Shown piece by piece: positions 42,647 to 51,346 of a stretch of DNA of 64,000 bases. Origin of the DNA: Pilimelia terevasa (GTDB lineage: Bacteria > Actinomycetota > Actinomycetes > Mycobacteriales > Micromonosporaceae); assembly GCF_014647915.1 (NCBI RefSeq), contig NZ_BMQC01000002.1, positions 248,001-312,000 on the forward strand, in the 5' to 3' direction. The notes beneath the pieces are model-generated. The model was not told the DNA's origin. It ran no database searches and worked only from the letters and a program-made list of their open reading frames with translations. Both the position numbers and the translations under genes were made by a program. Within the stretch, counting starts at the first letter, position 1; each line of letters begins with the position of its first letter.

Positions 42647-44008
42647 ATGCGCCTGAACAAGGCTGCTCTCGTACTCGCCGTTACCATCGCGTCACTTGCT
42701 CCGCCGTCAGTTGCGACGGCAACCACGAAGCCCACCAATCAGTACGGAATGACGTTCAAGGAAAATGCGGCAGGCAGCACGCTATGGAACCTGCCACCAA
42801 CACAGAAAACAGTCACCGACGACGACGCCCGGCGTCGGATGATCAGCGCGCCCGCCGGAAGGCCATACTACGCCGGCCAAGAGGATCAGGCGTCCCGCTT
42901 GCCTGGAGGTCATGTCCCACCAGCCGACCCGTGGACAGATCCTGATACAAAGGAATGCATCTCGAAACTTGATCAAGGAAACGAGATCGGCTTTTCGCTT
43001 AACCGCTGGGTATGGTGCGGATATCTGAAGTCGTACCATTACGAGATTAGCCCGCAGGGCGCTCGGCTCGGCTGGTTCGAGATGAACACGCTTGCTGTCG
43101 GATATGGCCGTGAGGACGGGAAGCGTACTTTCGATGTCCGCTTCGTTCCCCAGAAGGTTGTTTACGGCGGTACCTACAAGCCGACAACGAAAGTGAAAGT
43201 CGGCATGGAGTGCAAGCCTGACATCCGTGGCTGCAAGGCCGAGGGTGCCGAAGCGTGGCGCACTACCGTCGAGTGGGAGACGAGTGTCGGGAACTGGATT
43301 CCTGGACACATCGAATCCGATGCTGGCGCTGGCATTGGGGACACGAAGCTCGGTTACCCGATCTACAACTTTTACACAATTTTCAGGGACGGGTCCAGGA
43401 AAGACGCTCCGCAGCACTGGATTCGCTGCGATTCGGCTACCTATTTCCACGCACGCCCCGCAGCTTGCATCGTATGGGACGTGAGTCCACGACTCGTGTA
43501 TGCCATCTACGACAAGGACGGCAAGCCGACTGGTCAACATGGGGTGGCGAAACACATCAAGGACGCTTTGGACAAGCCCGACGACACTTGGCCCCGCAAA
43601 CTCGACGGCGCCAAGAAGATCCCTGGTCGATACAAGCAGCCGACGGACACCGAACCGTTTCCCGGACTCCAGCGAATTCCCGTCAATAGCCAGAGCTACC
43701 GGGCGCACCGGTATGAGACATCCTTGGCGTGCAACCGGCGTCCCCCCTACCAGGATACCGGCCTGCCCACCCCGCCTACCGGTGATGACCAGTGCGACGA
43801 GTACCCTTTCGCTGCCACAAAGCAGGGATCCGCAAATATCTACTGGGATTTCTCGGTACGAGCGGTGAACGGCAAACAAAACGGCTCAGCCGGTTCGGTG
43901 CTAAGCAACTACTACCTGTGGGACCGACAACTGCACGTCCAAACCATGGACGGACAGCCCGCTGACTTCGATGGCTACTGGGTGGACATCCTTGACCGAC
44001 AGCCCTGA
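42647..44008 (+). CDS. Secreted NucA/NucB-type deoxyribonuclease domain protein
   Basis: 453 residues from ATG 42647 (GGAG 5 nt upstream). The signal peptide MRLNKAALVLAVTIASLAPPSVATA is clear. Residues about 40-330 have no recognised domain but contain several paired cysteines (KECISKLD, WVWCGYL, MECKPDIRGCKAE, WIRCDS, PAACIVWD). The C-terminal 120 residues fit the NucA/NucB fold: TSLACNRRPP ... QCDEYPFAATKQGS (the CDE.PFA.t motif) ... VRAVNGKQNGSAGSVLSNYYLWDRQL (N..N..g...l..fy). Base composition and codon use are visibly less GC-rich than both flanks, a sign of transfer. The next gene overlaps its 3' end and may encode an inhibitor. Confidence 0.78.
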   Translation: MRLNKAALVLAVTIASLAPPSVATATTKPTNQYGMTFKENAAGSTLWNLPPTQKTVTDDDARRRMISAPAGRPYYAGQEDQASRLPGGHVPPADPWTDPDTKECISKLDQGNEIGFSLNRWVWCGYLKSYHYEISPQGARLGWFEMNTLAVGYGREDGKRTFDVRFVPQKVVYGGTYKPTTKVKVGMECKPDIRGCKAEGAEAWRTTVEWETSVGNWIPGHIESDAGAGIGDTKLGYPIYNFYTIFRDGSRKDAPQHWIRCDSATYFHARPAACIVWDVSPRLVYAIYDKDGKPTGQHGVAKHIKDALDKPDDTWPRKLDGAKKIPGRYKQPTDTEPFPGLQRIPVNSQSYRAHRYETSLACNRRPPYQDTGLPTPPTGDDQCDEYPFAATKQGSANIYWDFSVRAVNGKQNGSAGSVLSNYYLWDRQLHVQTMDGQPADFDGYWVDILDRQP

Positions 44009-44468
44009 TCGCTGCTGGGTGTCGCTTGCGACCCCCCCGCACAACAACACCGTGCTCATCGTCGATGACGGCTTGGCCGACCCGCCGGAGGAGCCGTTCG
44101 ATGATGCTCGCCGGCTGGCCTTCCTCGCTGACGATGTGGTCTGCCTGTATGTCCTGTCCGGCGGGTGGCGTGAGGCGGCGGTGACGTTCGGTGCCGTCCC
44201 CGGCCGCCCAGAGGACGGCGGGCTATGGGATGAGATGGCCGAAGGCACGATCCGACTCAGTACGGGACGGCTGGCAGTGTCGATCGCTTTCGAGCAGACG
44301 GGATCGCCGCCGTGCGTCGTCGGTCCCCCCGGCCGGTACGGGGTCAAGGTATCGGCCAGGGGCCGGGACCTGGCACGGAAGCTGCCCCAGGTGCGCGAGC
44401 TTGAAATGGCCGACATCCCGGTGGGTGTGGAGCAGTTTCTGGTGGAGTTCTGGCCGTTGGCCGACTGA
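43992..44468 (+). CDS. Small protein, possible inhibitor/immunity partner of the DNase
   Basis: 158 residues from TTG 43992 with GGTGGA 6 nt before; GTG 44019 and ATG 43971 are alternatives. It is predicted to be mostly beta: NNTVLIVDDGLADPPEE, LADDVVCLYVLSGGWREAAVTFGAVPG, GTIRLSTGRLAVSIAFEQT, PPGRYGVKVSARGRDLAR, GVEQFLVEFWPL. In Bacillus the nuclease NucA is paired with the inhibitor Nin (ComJ), a small beta protein encoded just downstream. The layout and general beta pattern are the same here; sequence identity is too low to claim homology by eye. Confidence 0.5.
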   Translation: MTDSPDRCWVSLATPPHNNTVLIVDDGLADPPEEPFDDARRLAFLADDVVCLYVLSGGWREAAVTFGAVPGRPEDGGLWDEMAEGTIRLSTGRLAVSIAFEQTGSPPCVVGPPGRYGVKVSARGRDLARKLPQVRELEMADIPVGVEQFLVEFWPLAD

Positions 44469-44502
44469 CGCTGTCCTGGCGTACGAGAGAGCGGTGTCGG
44501 AC

Positions 44503-45738
44503 ATGGACAGGCGGATTCTGCTGAAGGGTTCGGCCGCGTTGGCGCTTGCTCCCGCCGCTGTCAGCGACCTGGTGCACCACGGCTTCGCCGCCGCCCTCAA
44601 GCGACGAGACCGGGTGGACGGGTGGCTCGACACCGTGGAGCGGTACGGGGCTGACTACATGCAACTCGGAGCGCGGGACATACAGGCGCGACTGGCCAGG
44701 GACCTCGTGGTTCTCCAGCAGGGGTTGGCGCATCCGCAACTGTGGGGCGTGGCGGCGCGGCTGGCCACGGTGTACGGGAAGACGTTGCCGAGCAACGAGG
44801 GCGGTAAGGGTGCCGTCACGTGGTACCGGACCGCCGCCCTGATGTCCGACCGCTCCGAGGACGACGCGGTGCGGGTCTGGGTGCGCGGGCGGGCCGCGCT
44901 GGCGCTGGCCTACGAAGGCGCATCGCTCGGATATGCCGACAAACTGGCGGACGAAGCGCTGGCGCTCAGCGAGAAGACCTCCTTGGGCAGGCTGAACGCT
45001 CTCGTGGCCCGGGCGCACGTGTACGGCCACCGAGGGCGGGAGGCCGAAGCGCTGGACGCGCTCAGCGCCGCCGAACGGGTTGCCGACGCAACGCTGTCTG
45101 ACGAGCAGATTTCCGATTTTGCCGTCCCGGCCTGGCGCTACCACACCTTCAGGTCGATGTTGCTGTCCCGCCTGGGACACCCGGATGCCGCGGTCGAGCA
45201 GGACGCCGCGGACAGGACCCGGCCGGAGAGCCTGCCGAGGTTCGCCACCCACATCGAGCTGCACCGGGCGCTGACGATGGCCAGGCAGGGCGACCGTGAC
45301 GCGGGTACCGGCTACGCCCGGGCGGCACTGGAGCGGCTACCGGCGGAGAAGCGTTCGCTGAGCCTCAACTTGATGATGGCGGGAAATCGAGAAGGCATAG
45401 CGGGAACCGCCAACCCGATCAACGACCTCCACGACACCATTGCCTGCGAGCGCGGAGTCCGCAGGCTGACCACCGGAGAAAAGCTGTGCCGGACGTTCGG
45501 CTGCGGCGTCAGCTCCGGGTCGTGCGTCGGGGCGCGGGGCGCGACGCCCGCTTCTCGCCCGCGTGCAGCGCCCGCCCCAGGACCGGTGCCAGCAGCGCCG
45601 AGTACGCCGTGGTCAGGTGGTTGTTGTCGCGGTACACGAGCGTGTTGGCCACCACCGGCGGGCAGGACGTGGCCGTGCACACCCACGGCAGCGGGTCGAT
45701 CACCTGGACGCCCGCGTGGCGCAGCGCGTTGGCGATGA
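44503..45738 (+). CDS. TPR protein resembling the C-terminal part of XRE-family regulators; aberrant C-terminus
   Basis: 411 codons from ATG 44503 (GTG 44494 possible). MDRRILLKGSAALALAPAAVSDL followed by TPR-like helices (ARLATVYGKTLPSNEGGKGAVTWYRTAALMSDRSEDDAVRVWVRGRAALALAYEG, ALVARAHVYGHRGREAEALDALSAAERV, LPRFATHIELHRALTMARQGDRDAGTGYARAALERLPAEKRSLSLNLMMAG) is the region that follows the helix-turn-helix in many actinomycete XRE regulators. The HTH is absent upstream in any frame I examined. Family resemblance stops near residue 310; the last 100 codons are Pro/Arg/Gly-rich and lie antisense to the acyltransferase gene, so the natural stop seems lost. Probably a decaying gene or a stand-alone sensor. 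Confidence 0.55.
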   Translation: MDRRILLKGSAALALAPAAVSDLVHHGFAAALKRRDRVDGWLDTVERYGADYMQLGARDIQARLARDLVVLQQGLAHPQLWGVAARLATVYGKTLPSNEGGKGAVTWYRTAALMSDRSEDDAVRVWVRGRAALALAYEGASLGYADKLADEALALSEKTSLGRLNALVARAHVYGHRGREAEALDALSAAERVADATLSDEQISDFAVPAWRYHTFRSMLLSRLGHPDAAVEQDAADRTRPESLPRFATHIELHRALTMARQGDRDAGTGYARAALERLPAEKRSLSLNLMMAGNREGIAGTANPINDLHDTIACERGVRRLTTGEKLCRTFGCGVSSGSCVGARGATPASRPRAAPAPGPVPAAPSTPWSGGCCRGTRACWPPPAGRTWPCTPTAAGRSPGRPRGAARWR

Positions 45739-47680
45739 GCTGCCGGCGCTCCACCGCCGGGACCGCGTCGCGTCGCGCCCGCTGGCAGGCCCGGGCGTCG
45801 TTGACGTGGGCGACCAGGCAGGGCAGGACGTCGTCGCGCAGATGGGGGGTGGTGTTGATGAACGTGACCCGGGCGCCCGTGGCGCGTAGCTGCCGCAGCG
45901 TCTCGCGCCAGCCGGCCAGCCACACGTCGGGCGTGTCGGTGCCCCCGTCGGGCGCGGTGGTGTACGTGCCGGTGTTCGAGGCGACGACGAGCCGGGGCTT
46001 CATCTCCTGGATGCGTTGCAGCGCGCCGCGGCGCCAGCGCGAGCAGTCGTGGAGCAGCCGGCGGTCGGTGCGGCCGTAGACGAGGACCGAGGCGGGCGTG
46101 CACTCGTTGCGGATCCACACGGCCAGGCGCCAGCGCCGCTGCCGGGCGATGGCCTCCATGGCGTTGAACCAGTGGCCGGCGTGCGAGTCGCCCAGCAGCA
46201 CGACGGTGGTCGACGAGGACAGGTCGCCGTACAGGCAGTGGGTGGCCTGCCAGGCCGGCTTGTCGCTGGCCTGGCACCCGTCGGTGTACGGGGCGGGCAG
46301 GTTGTCGGCGGCGGCCTGCAGCGGCGGGGTGAGGTTGGCCGGCACGATCGTCGGCTTGTTGCTCGCGGTCAGTAGCTGGGTGAGCCGGCCCTGCGGCGAC
46401 GGCGCGGCGGCCACGGCCGCCTGCGCGTCGAGCTGTTCGCCGCGGCCGCCCGCGGTGGGGATCATCTGCGTGGCGGCCAGCGCGGCGAGCGCGGTGAAGG
46501 CCGACAGCGCCCCGCCGAGCGCCAGCCCGCGGGTCGGGGCCACGCGCAGGGTCGGCAGGTGCCGGACCGGGTTCTCCAGCAGGTGGTGGGAGGCGGCGGC
46601 GACCACCAGGGCCAGCCCGACCAGGCGGAGTCCGGTGTCGGGGTCGAGCCTGGGGCCGAGGACGACGGCGCCGAAGGTCAGGAACGGCCAGTGCCAGAGG
46701 TACCACGAGTAGGACAGGCGGCCCAGGTACTGCATCGGGGGCAGGCTCAGCACCCAGGCGACCGGCCCGGCCCGGCCCGCGGTGCCGGCGGCGATGACGG
46801 CCGCGGTGCCCAGGACGGGCAGCAGCGCGGCGTAGCCGGGGAAGTCGGTCGCGCCGGTGTAGGTCACGGCGCCGGCCAGGACGGCGGCGACGCCCGCCGG
46901 GGCCAGGAGCAGGGCCGCCCAGCGGGGGATGCGGGCCAGCCACTCGGCGCCGACCGCGAGCAGGACCCCGACGCCCAGCTCCCAGGCCCGGGTCGGCGAA
47001 CTGAAGTACGCCCAGTGGGGCAGCGCCTCGGTGGCGAACACGCCGAGGGCGAAGGAGGCCGTGGCCAGCCAGCCGACGATGGCCGCGAGCCGCCGCACCG
47101 GCACGCCCGTGCCGCCGCGGCGCCGGTACAGGCCGACGAGGCCGAGCAGCAGGACCGGCCACAGCAGGTAGAACTGCTCCTCGACGGCGAGGGACCAGAA
47201 GTGCTGGAGCGGGGAGGGCGGGTCGCCGTGGTCGAAGTAGTCGGTGCCGACGTACGGCAGCCGCAGGTTGATCGCGTACGCGGCGGTGGACAGGGCGTCC
47301 AGCGCCGTGCGGGCGGCCCGCAGCGGCTGGACCAGCCAGGTGGCGACCAGGACGGCGAGGACGACGGGTACGGCGGCCGGGATCAGGCGCAGCGCCCGCC
47401 GGGCGTAGAAGCGCCGGATCGACACCGTGCCGGTCGCGCGGACCTCGCGCAGCAGCGCCCCGGTGATGACGAAGCCGGAGATGACGAAGAAGACGTCGAC
47501 GCCGACGTACCCGCCGCCGAACGTGGCGTACCCGGCGTGGCCGAGGACGACGAGCAGGACGGCGACGGCGCGCAGTCCCTCGATGTCGGTGCGGAACGCG
47601 GCGGGGTGGGCGCTGCGCAGCGAGCCGGCCGCGCGGCGGGCGGCGGCACGGAATCCGGTCAGCGGCGACTGCATGAACAT
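45509..47680 (-). CDS. OatA-type acyltransferase with C-terminal SGNH hydrolase domain
   Basis: 723 residues from ATG 47680 (MFMQSPLTGFRAAARRAAGS). The acyltransferase-3 domain covers about 30-390 with ten helices: FRTDIEGLRAVAVLLVVLGHAG (catalytic His in GLRAvAVl.V...H), GGGYVGVDVFFVISGFVITG, RRFYARRALRLIPAA, FWSLAVEEQFYLLWPVLLL, and YSWYLWHWPFL. After one more helix the extracytoplasmic SGNH domain (about 470-715) has VVLLGDSHAGHWFNAM and the DNNHLT motif with His. Such enzymes O-acetylate peptidoglycan, exopolysaccharide or secondary metabolites; target unknown. The open frame continues about 110 codons upstream but is low-complexity and not part of the family. Confidence 0.88.
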   Translation of the reverse strand: MFMQSPLTGFRAAARRAAGSLRSAHPAAFRTDIEGLRAVAVLLVVLGHAGYATFGGGYVGVDVFFVISGFVITGALLREVRATGTVSIRRFYARRALRLIPAAVPVVLAVLVATWLVQPLRAARTALDALSTAAYAINLRLPYVGTDYFDHGDPPSPLQHFWSLAVEEQFYLLWPVLLLGLVGLYRRRGGTGVPVRRLAAIVGWLATASFALGVFATEALPHWAYFSSPTRAWELGVGVLLAVGAEWLARIPRWAALLLAPAGVAAVLAGAVTYTGATDFPGYAALLPVLGTAAVIAAGTAGRAGPVAWVLSLPPMQYLGRLSYSWYLWHWPFLTFGAVVLGPRLDPDTGLRLVGLALVVAAASHHLLENPVRHLPTLRVAPTRGLALGGALSAFTALAALAATQMIPTAGGRGEQLDAQAAVAAAPSPQGRLTQLLTASNKPTIVPANLTPPLQAAADNLPAPYTDGCQASDKPAWQATHCLYGDLSSSTTVVLLGDSHAGHWFNAMEAIARQRRWRLAVWIRNECTPASVLVYGRTDRRLLHDCSRWRRGALQRIQEMKPRLVVASNTGTYTTAPDGGTDTPDVWLAGWRETLRQLRATGARVTFINTTPHLRDDVLPCLVAHVNDARACQRARRDAVPAVERRQLIANALRHAGVQVIDPLPWVCTATSCPPVVANTLVYRDNNHLTTAYSALLAPVLGRALHAGEKRASRPAPRRTTRS

Positions 47681-48034
47681 GCGGGCGTCATACCGTCTCG
47701 TATTCGGGCTTGCGGCTACTGGGGCTGGTGACCGCGGGCGTGGCGACTGCGGTCGGGCGACCGCGGCCGTGGGACCGCGGTCGTGGGACGGCCGGAGCGG
47801 TGCGTCCGGGTCCGGGCGTCCCGGTCCGGGCGTCCCCGATTCCGGGGTGCTGGTCCGAGGTTTCCCGGTCGGTGGGTGCGTTCCGGGCGTTCCGGCGTCG
47901 GCAACGGTACCGCACCGCCGGGCCGGTGACAGGCCATCGGCCGCTGATCGACGACCCCGGGGCGACCCGGAGATGTGATAAGCGCCACGCCGTACGGGCA
48001 GGTGGCGGTGCGTGTGCGCCACCGCCGCGCACCG
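47681..48034. other. Intergenic region, low complexity
   Basis: No gene is seen in these 354 bases between two minus-strand genes. The segment 47750-47870 is built of short imperfect repeats: GACCGCGGYCGTGGGAC occurs twice, and GGTCCGGGCGTCCC twice. An open frame runs through it but has no family resemblance. No clear promoter for the acyltransferase gene was found. Confidence 0.5.
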
Positions 48035-49363
48035 TCACCGACGCAGGGGGTTCACCCCTGCGTGGGCCAGCAGGAACCATGCCGTGGTACCGACGTGCCG
48101 GACCGGGTAGTAGCCGGACGCGGCGTCCCCGGTCGGCAGCGGGCCGGTGGCCGCGACGACCCCGGAGCCCTCCGGCAGCGCCTGCCCCCCGACGCTCTGC
48201 TCGCCCCCCAGCCGCTCCTGCACCTCGATCAGGCTGCCGACGAGGACCGCCCAGCGGTCGGGGGCCACGCAGTCGCGGCGGGCGGCGCAGGCGTACTGCG
48301 CGGTGCCCTCGCACCAGACCGCGTACGGGTCCGGGGCCGTCCCGCCGCCGGCCGGCTCCCGGCTGGCCGTGCCGAAGGTGCTGCCCACGATCCGCATCCC
48401 GGCCGGCAGGCCGCTGCCGGGCCGGTCGGCGGTGTCGACGACGGTCAGCGCCCGGTGCACGTACTCGACCGAGGGCCGGCTGCGCAGCACCGCCGAGGCC
48501 AGCCAGGGGTGCAGTTGCGCCTCCAGGGTGGCGGCGCCCCGGTCGACGGCCGCGCCGTCCGGCGAGATCGCCGACCAGTACCCGTCGCCGGGGTTCCACA
48601 TCCGGTGCACGAACCGCTCGGCGTGCGCGCGCTGGCGCAGCCACACGCCGTGGCCGGTGGCGGTGGCGAGCGCCGCGAACAGCACCATGAGGACGGCGTT
48701 GTGGGCGGTGGCCACGGCGGGTAGGACCCGGCCGGTGCCGTCCACGCCGGCCCGGAAGCCGCGCAGCGGGCCGGTGGACCGGCACTGGCTCACGATCCAC
48801 GCCCCGATCCGGGCCGCCCCGACCGTGTACCGCCGCAGCCCGGTCCGGCGCCCCAGCGTCGCCAGCGCGATGCCGGCCCACGCCAGGTCGCCGGTGTGCG
48901 AGCTGCGGAAGTCGAACGGGGCGTCGGTGTTCACCGCGCCGTCGGGCCGGACGAAGCCGTACGGCTGGGTGACGCCGCCGACGGTGAACGGCCCGACGGT
49001 GTACGCCTGCCGCAGCCGGCCGTCGGTGAAGTCGGGGTCGTGCTCCTGGGCGTACAGCAGCGCGTCGCCGAGCAGCCGCGCGCGCGCCCGGGCGGAGCCG
49101 CCCGGGTCGGTCAGGTAGGCGAGGATCGCCAGGGCGGCGTCGTAGGTGAAGCCGGTGGCGTGCAGGCCCATCTGGTCCGCGTAGGACTGCGGCAGGCGCA
49201 GGTCCGTGGGGTCCAGGGCCGGGCTGTCCATCATGGTGTCGAGGAAGGTCAGCGCGCGTCGGCGCGCGGCGTCGGCCCGGGGGTCGCGCTGGTGCGGCGG
49301 GCGGATCGGGACCAGGATGGCGTCGGCGCGCGGCGTCGGGGCGACGGCGGTGGGGGCAGTCAT
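48035..49363 (-). CDS. Six-hairpin glycosidase-like protein
   Basis: 442 residues from ATG 49363, preceded by AGGAGG. No signal peptide. Repeated helix pairs with aromatic motifs such as FTYDAALAILAYLTD, SHTGDLAWAGIALATL, ATAHNAVLMVLFAALATATG, RMWNPGDGYWSAISPDG, LEAQLHPWLASAVL, VWCEGTAQYACAARRD, and GYYPVRHVGTTAWFLLAHAGVNPLRR resemble an (alpha/alpha)6 barrel of glycoside hydrolases; the last motif is common to glucoamylase/lyase-like actinomycete proteins. Conserved acidic residues lie in FTYDAA, WNPGDG and WCEGT. Substrate unknown. The gene is single and divergent from the aldehyde dehydrogenase gene. Confidence 0.65.
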   Translation of the reverse strand: MTAPTAVAPTPRADAILVPIRPPHQRDPRADAARRRALTFLDTMMDSPALDPTDLRLPQSYADQMGLHATGFTYDAALAILAYLTDPGGSARARARLLGDALLYAQEHDPDFTDGRLRQAYTVGPFTVGGVTQPYGFVRPDGAVNTDAPFDFRSSHTGDLAWAGIALATLGRRTGLRRYTVGAARIGAWIVSQCRSTGPLRGFRAGVDGTGRVLPAVATAHNAVLMVLFAALATATGHGVWLRQRAHAERFVHRMWNPGDGYWSAISPDGAAVDRGAATLEAQLHPWLASAVLRSRPSVEYVHRALTVVDTADRPGSGLPAGMRIVGSTFGTASREPAGGGTAPDPYAVWCEGTAQYACAARRDCVAPDRWAVLVGSLIEVQERLGGEQSVGGQALPEGSGVVAATGPLPTGDAASGYYPVRHVGTTAWFLLAHAGVNPLRR

Positions 49364-49390
49364 CCGACCTCCTAGGCGGTTCGAGCAATT

Positions 49391-49423
49391 TGTCGGATTT
49401 ATACCACTGTAGCCGGTCGGTCC
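49391..49423 (-). promoter_or_regulatory. Possible -10 region for the six-hairpin protein gene
   Basis: The minus strand has TATAAAT within a rare AT-rich patch about 40 bp before the ATG. A matching -35 is not clear, so only the -10 is suggested. Confidence 0.3.
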
Positions 49424-49606
49424 GCCGCCGTTCGGCACGCCGTGCCGAGGTCACTCGGTCCGGGGCGTACCGACTCCGAGCCTACGTGGCGCGGCCGGCG
49501 CGGCGCCCGCCCCCCGAGGCGGCCCGCCGGCCCCGGACCGCGCCGGGACAGGGGGCCGGCCCGCCGGACGCGCGCGGCGGACCGGACGGCGTGGCAGGCT
49601 GGCGGC

Positions 49607-50983
49607 ATGAGCCTCGCCACGGTGAACCCGGCCACCGGCCAGACCCTCGACACGTACCCCCTGATGACCCCGGCCGAGGTGGACGCCGCCCTCGACCGGG
49701 CCGCCGCGGCCGCCGCCGCGCTGCGCCGGACCACCTTCGCGCAGCGGGCCGGCTGGCTCACCGCCGCCGCGGACCTGCTCGACGCGGAGACCGCCGCCGT
49801 GGCGGCCACGGTGACGACCGAGATGGGCAAGCCCGTGACCGCCGCCCGGGCCGAGGTCGCCAAGTGCGCGGCGGCGTGCCGGTACTACGCCGCGCACGCC
49901 GAGGAGTTCCTGGCCGACGCCCCGCTCGCCGACCCCGGCCAGGTGGGGGCCGCGCGGGCCTGGGTGCGGTACGAGCCGCTCGGGCCGGTCCTGGCCGTCA
50001 TGCCCTGGAACTTCCCGCTGTGGCAGGTGCTGCGGTTCGCCGCGCCCGCCCTGATGGCCGGCAACCCCGGCGTCCTCAAGCACGCCTCCAACGTCCCGCG
50101 GACCGCCCGGTACCTCGGCAAGCTGTTCACCCGCGCCGGCTTCCCCGCCGGGTCCTTCGGCCCGCTGTGGGTCGCCGCCGACACGGTGGCCGACGTGATC
50201 GCCGACCCGCGGATCGCCGCGGTGACGCTCACCGGCAGCGAGGGGGCCGGCCGGTCCGTGGGCGGGGCCGCCGGGCGGGCGCTGAAGAAGGTGGTGCTGG
50301 AACTCGGCGGCAGCGACCCGTTCCTCGTCCTGCCCTCCGCCGACCTCGACCGGGCTGTCGACGTGGCGGTGACCGCCCGCTGCCAGAACAACGGGCAGTC
50401 GTGCATCGCGGCGAAGCGGTTCGTCGTCCACAGTGCGGTGTACCCGCGCTTCGTCGAGGCGTTCACCGCGCGGATGGCGGCGCTGCGCGTCGGCGACCCG
50501 ATGGAGGAGGACACGCAGGTCGGCCCGCTGGCCACCGAGTCCGGCCGGGCCGAGGTGGCCGCGCAGGTGGACGACGCGCGCGCCCACGGGGCGCAGGTGC
50601 GCTGCGGCGGTACCGTGCCCGACCGGCCCGGGTGGTGGTACCCGCCGACCGTGGTCACCGGGCTGACGCCCGCGATGCGGATGTGGCGCGAGGAGGTCTT
50701 CGGGCCGGTCGCGGGCGTGTACGAGGTCGACTCGCTGGACGCGGCGCTCGCGCTGGCCGACGACACCCCGTTCGGCCTCGGCGCGGCGGTCTGGACCCGC
50801 GACGAGGACGAGGCGGCGCGCTGCGTCCGGGAGCTGACCGCCGGGGCCGTGTTCGTCAACGGCATGACGACCTCGTACCCCGCGCTGCCCTTCGGCGGCG
50901 TCCGGCACTCCGGCCACGGCCGCGAACTGGCCGCGGTCGGCATCCGCGAGTTCTGCAACGCGAAGACGGTCTGGCAGGCGTGA
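49607..50983 (+). CDS. NAD(P)-dependent aldehyde dehydrogenase, succinate-semialdehyde type
   Basis: 458 residues. SLATVNPATGQTLDTYP at the start, MPWNFPLWQVLRFAAPALMAGN in the cofactor domain, FTGS-like TLTGSEGAGRSVGGAAGRALKK, the catalytic Glu in VVLELGGSDPFLVLPSADLD and the catalytic Cys in CQNNGQSCIAAKRFVV are present. The GGSDPFxVLxDADxD form is typical of GabD/Sad enzymes that oxidise succinate semialdehyde to succinate. FGPVAGVYEVDSLDAALALADDTPFGLGAAVW and SYPALPFGGVRHSGHGREL complete the fold. Substrate preference is by family only; no GABA transaminase is nearby. It has only a weak ribosome site (GGCGG). Confidence 0.9.
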   Translation: MSLATVNPATGQTLDTYPLMTPAEVDAALDRAAAAAAALRRTTFAQRAGWLTAAADLLDAETAAVAATVTTEMGKPVTAARAEVAKCAAACRYYAAHAEEFLADAPLADPGQVGAARAWVRYEPLGPVLAVMPWNFPLWQVLRFAAPALMAGNPGVLKHASNVPRTARYLGKLFTRAGFPAGSFGPLWVAADTVADVIADPRIAAVTLTGSEGAGRSVGGAAGRALKKVVLELGGSDPFLVLPSADLDRAVDVAVTARCQNNGQSCIAAKRFVVHSAVYPRFVEAFTARMAALRVGDPMEEDTQVGPLATESGRAEVAAQVDDARAHGAQVRCGGTVPDRPGWWYPPTVVTGLTPAMRMWREEVFGPVAGVYEVDSLDAALALADDTPFGLGAAVWTRDEDEAARCVRELTAGAVFVNGMTTSYPALPFGGVRHSGHGRELAAVGIREFCNAKTVWQA

Positions 50984-50989
50984 GCCAGG

Positions 50990-51330
50990 TGGTCGCCCGG
51001 TCCGACAGGCCGTAGCGGAGAAGCACGCAGTCGCCGACGGCGCGGGTCTCCAGGATGCGGGCGCGGTTGCCGCGCGCTGCCGGAAAACGGCCGTCGGTCA
51101 CCAACCTGGGCGGTAGGCCGAGGTGGGGGTGTAGACGACCTTGCCGTACCCGCCCGGGGCGAAGAACGCGGCACCGGGGTCCACGGCTGCGCGCGGTGAG
51201 CGCCACCTTCGGCGGTGAAGGAGTGCGGCCGTCAGCGGTCCGCTGATCTCTGCGCTCCGGCGAGCGCACGGGCGTTCGGTCACTTCTTGACGCTCCCGAG
51301 GGTGAGACCTGATCCATGAGGTCCGCACAG
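50990..51330 (-). pseudogene. Possible decayed gene fragment in the 363-bp gap
   Basis: On the minus strand two frames with coding-like third-position GC adjoin: VDPGAAFFAPGGYGKVVYTPTSAYRPGW, which ends at a stop near 51098, and then TDGRFPAARGNRARILETRAVGDCVLLRYGLSDRATTWL in the next frame. Joining them by one frameshift gives a plausible protein end. I do not recognise the family. No intact gene is seen between 50984 and 51346. Confidence 0.3.
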
Positions 51331-51346
51331 TCGCCGGTTGCGCGCG

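Noticed and set aside
47683-48022. N-terminal extension of the acyltransferase frame by about 110 codons
   Set aside because: The extension is Pro/Arg/Thr-rich from repeated DNA and has no membrane segment. The family starts close to ATG 47680.
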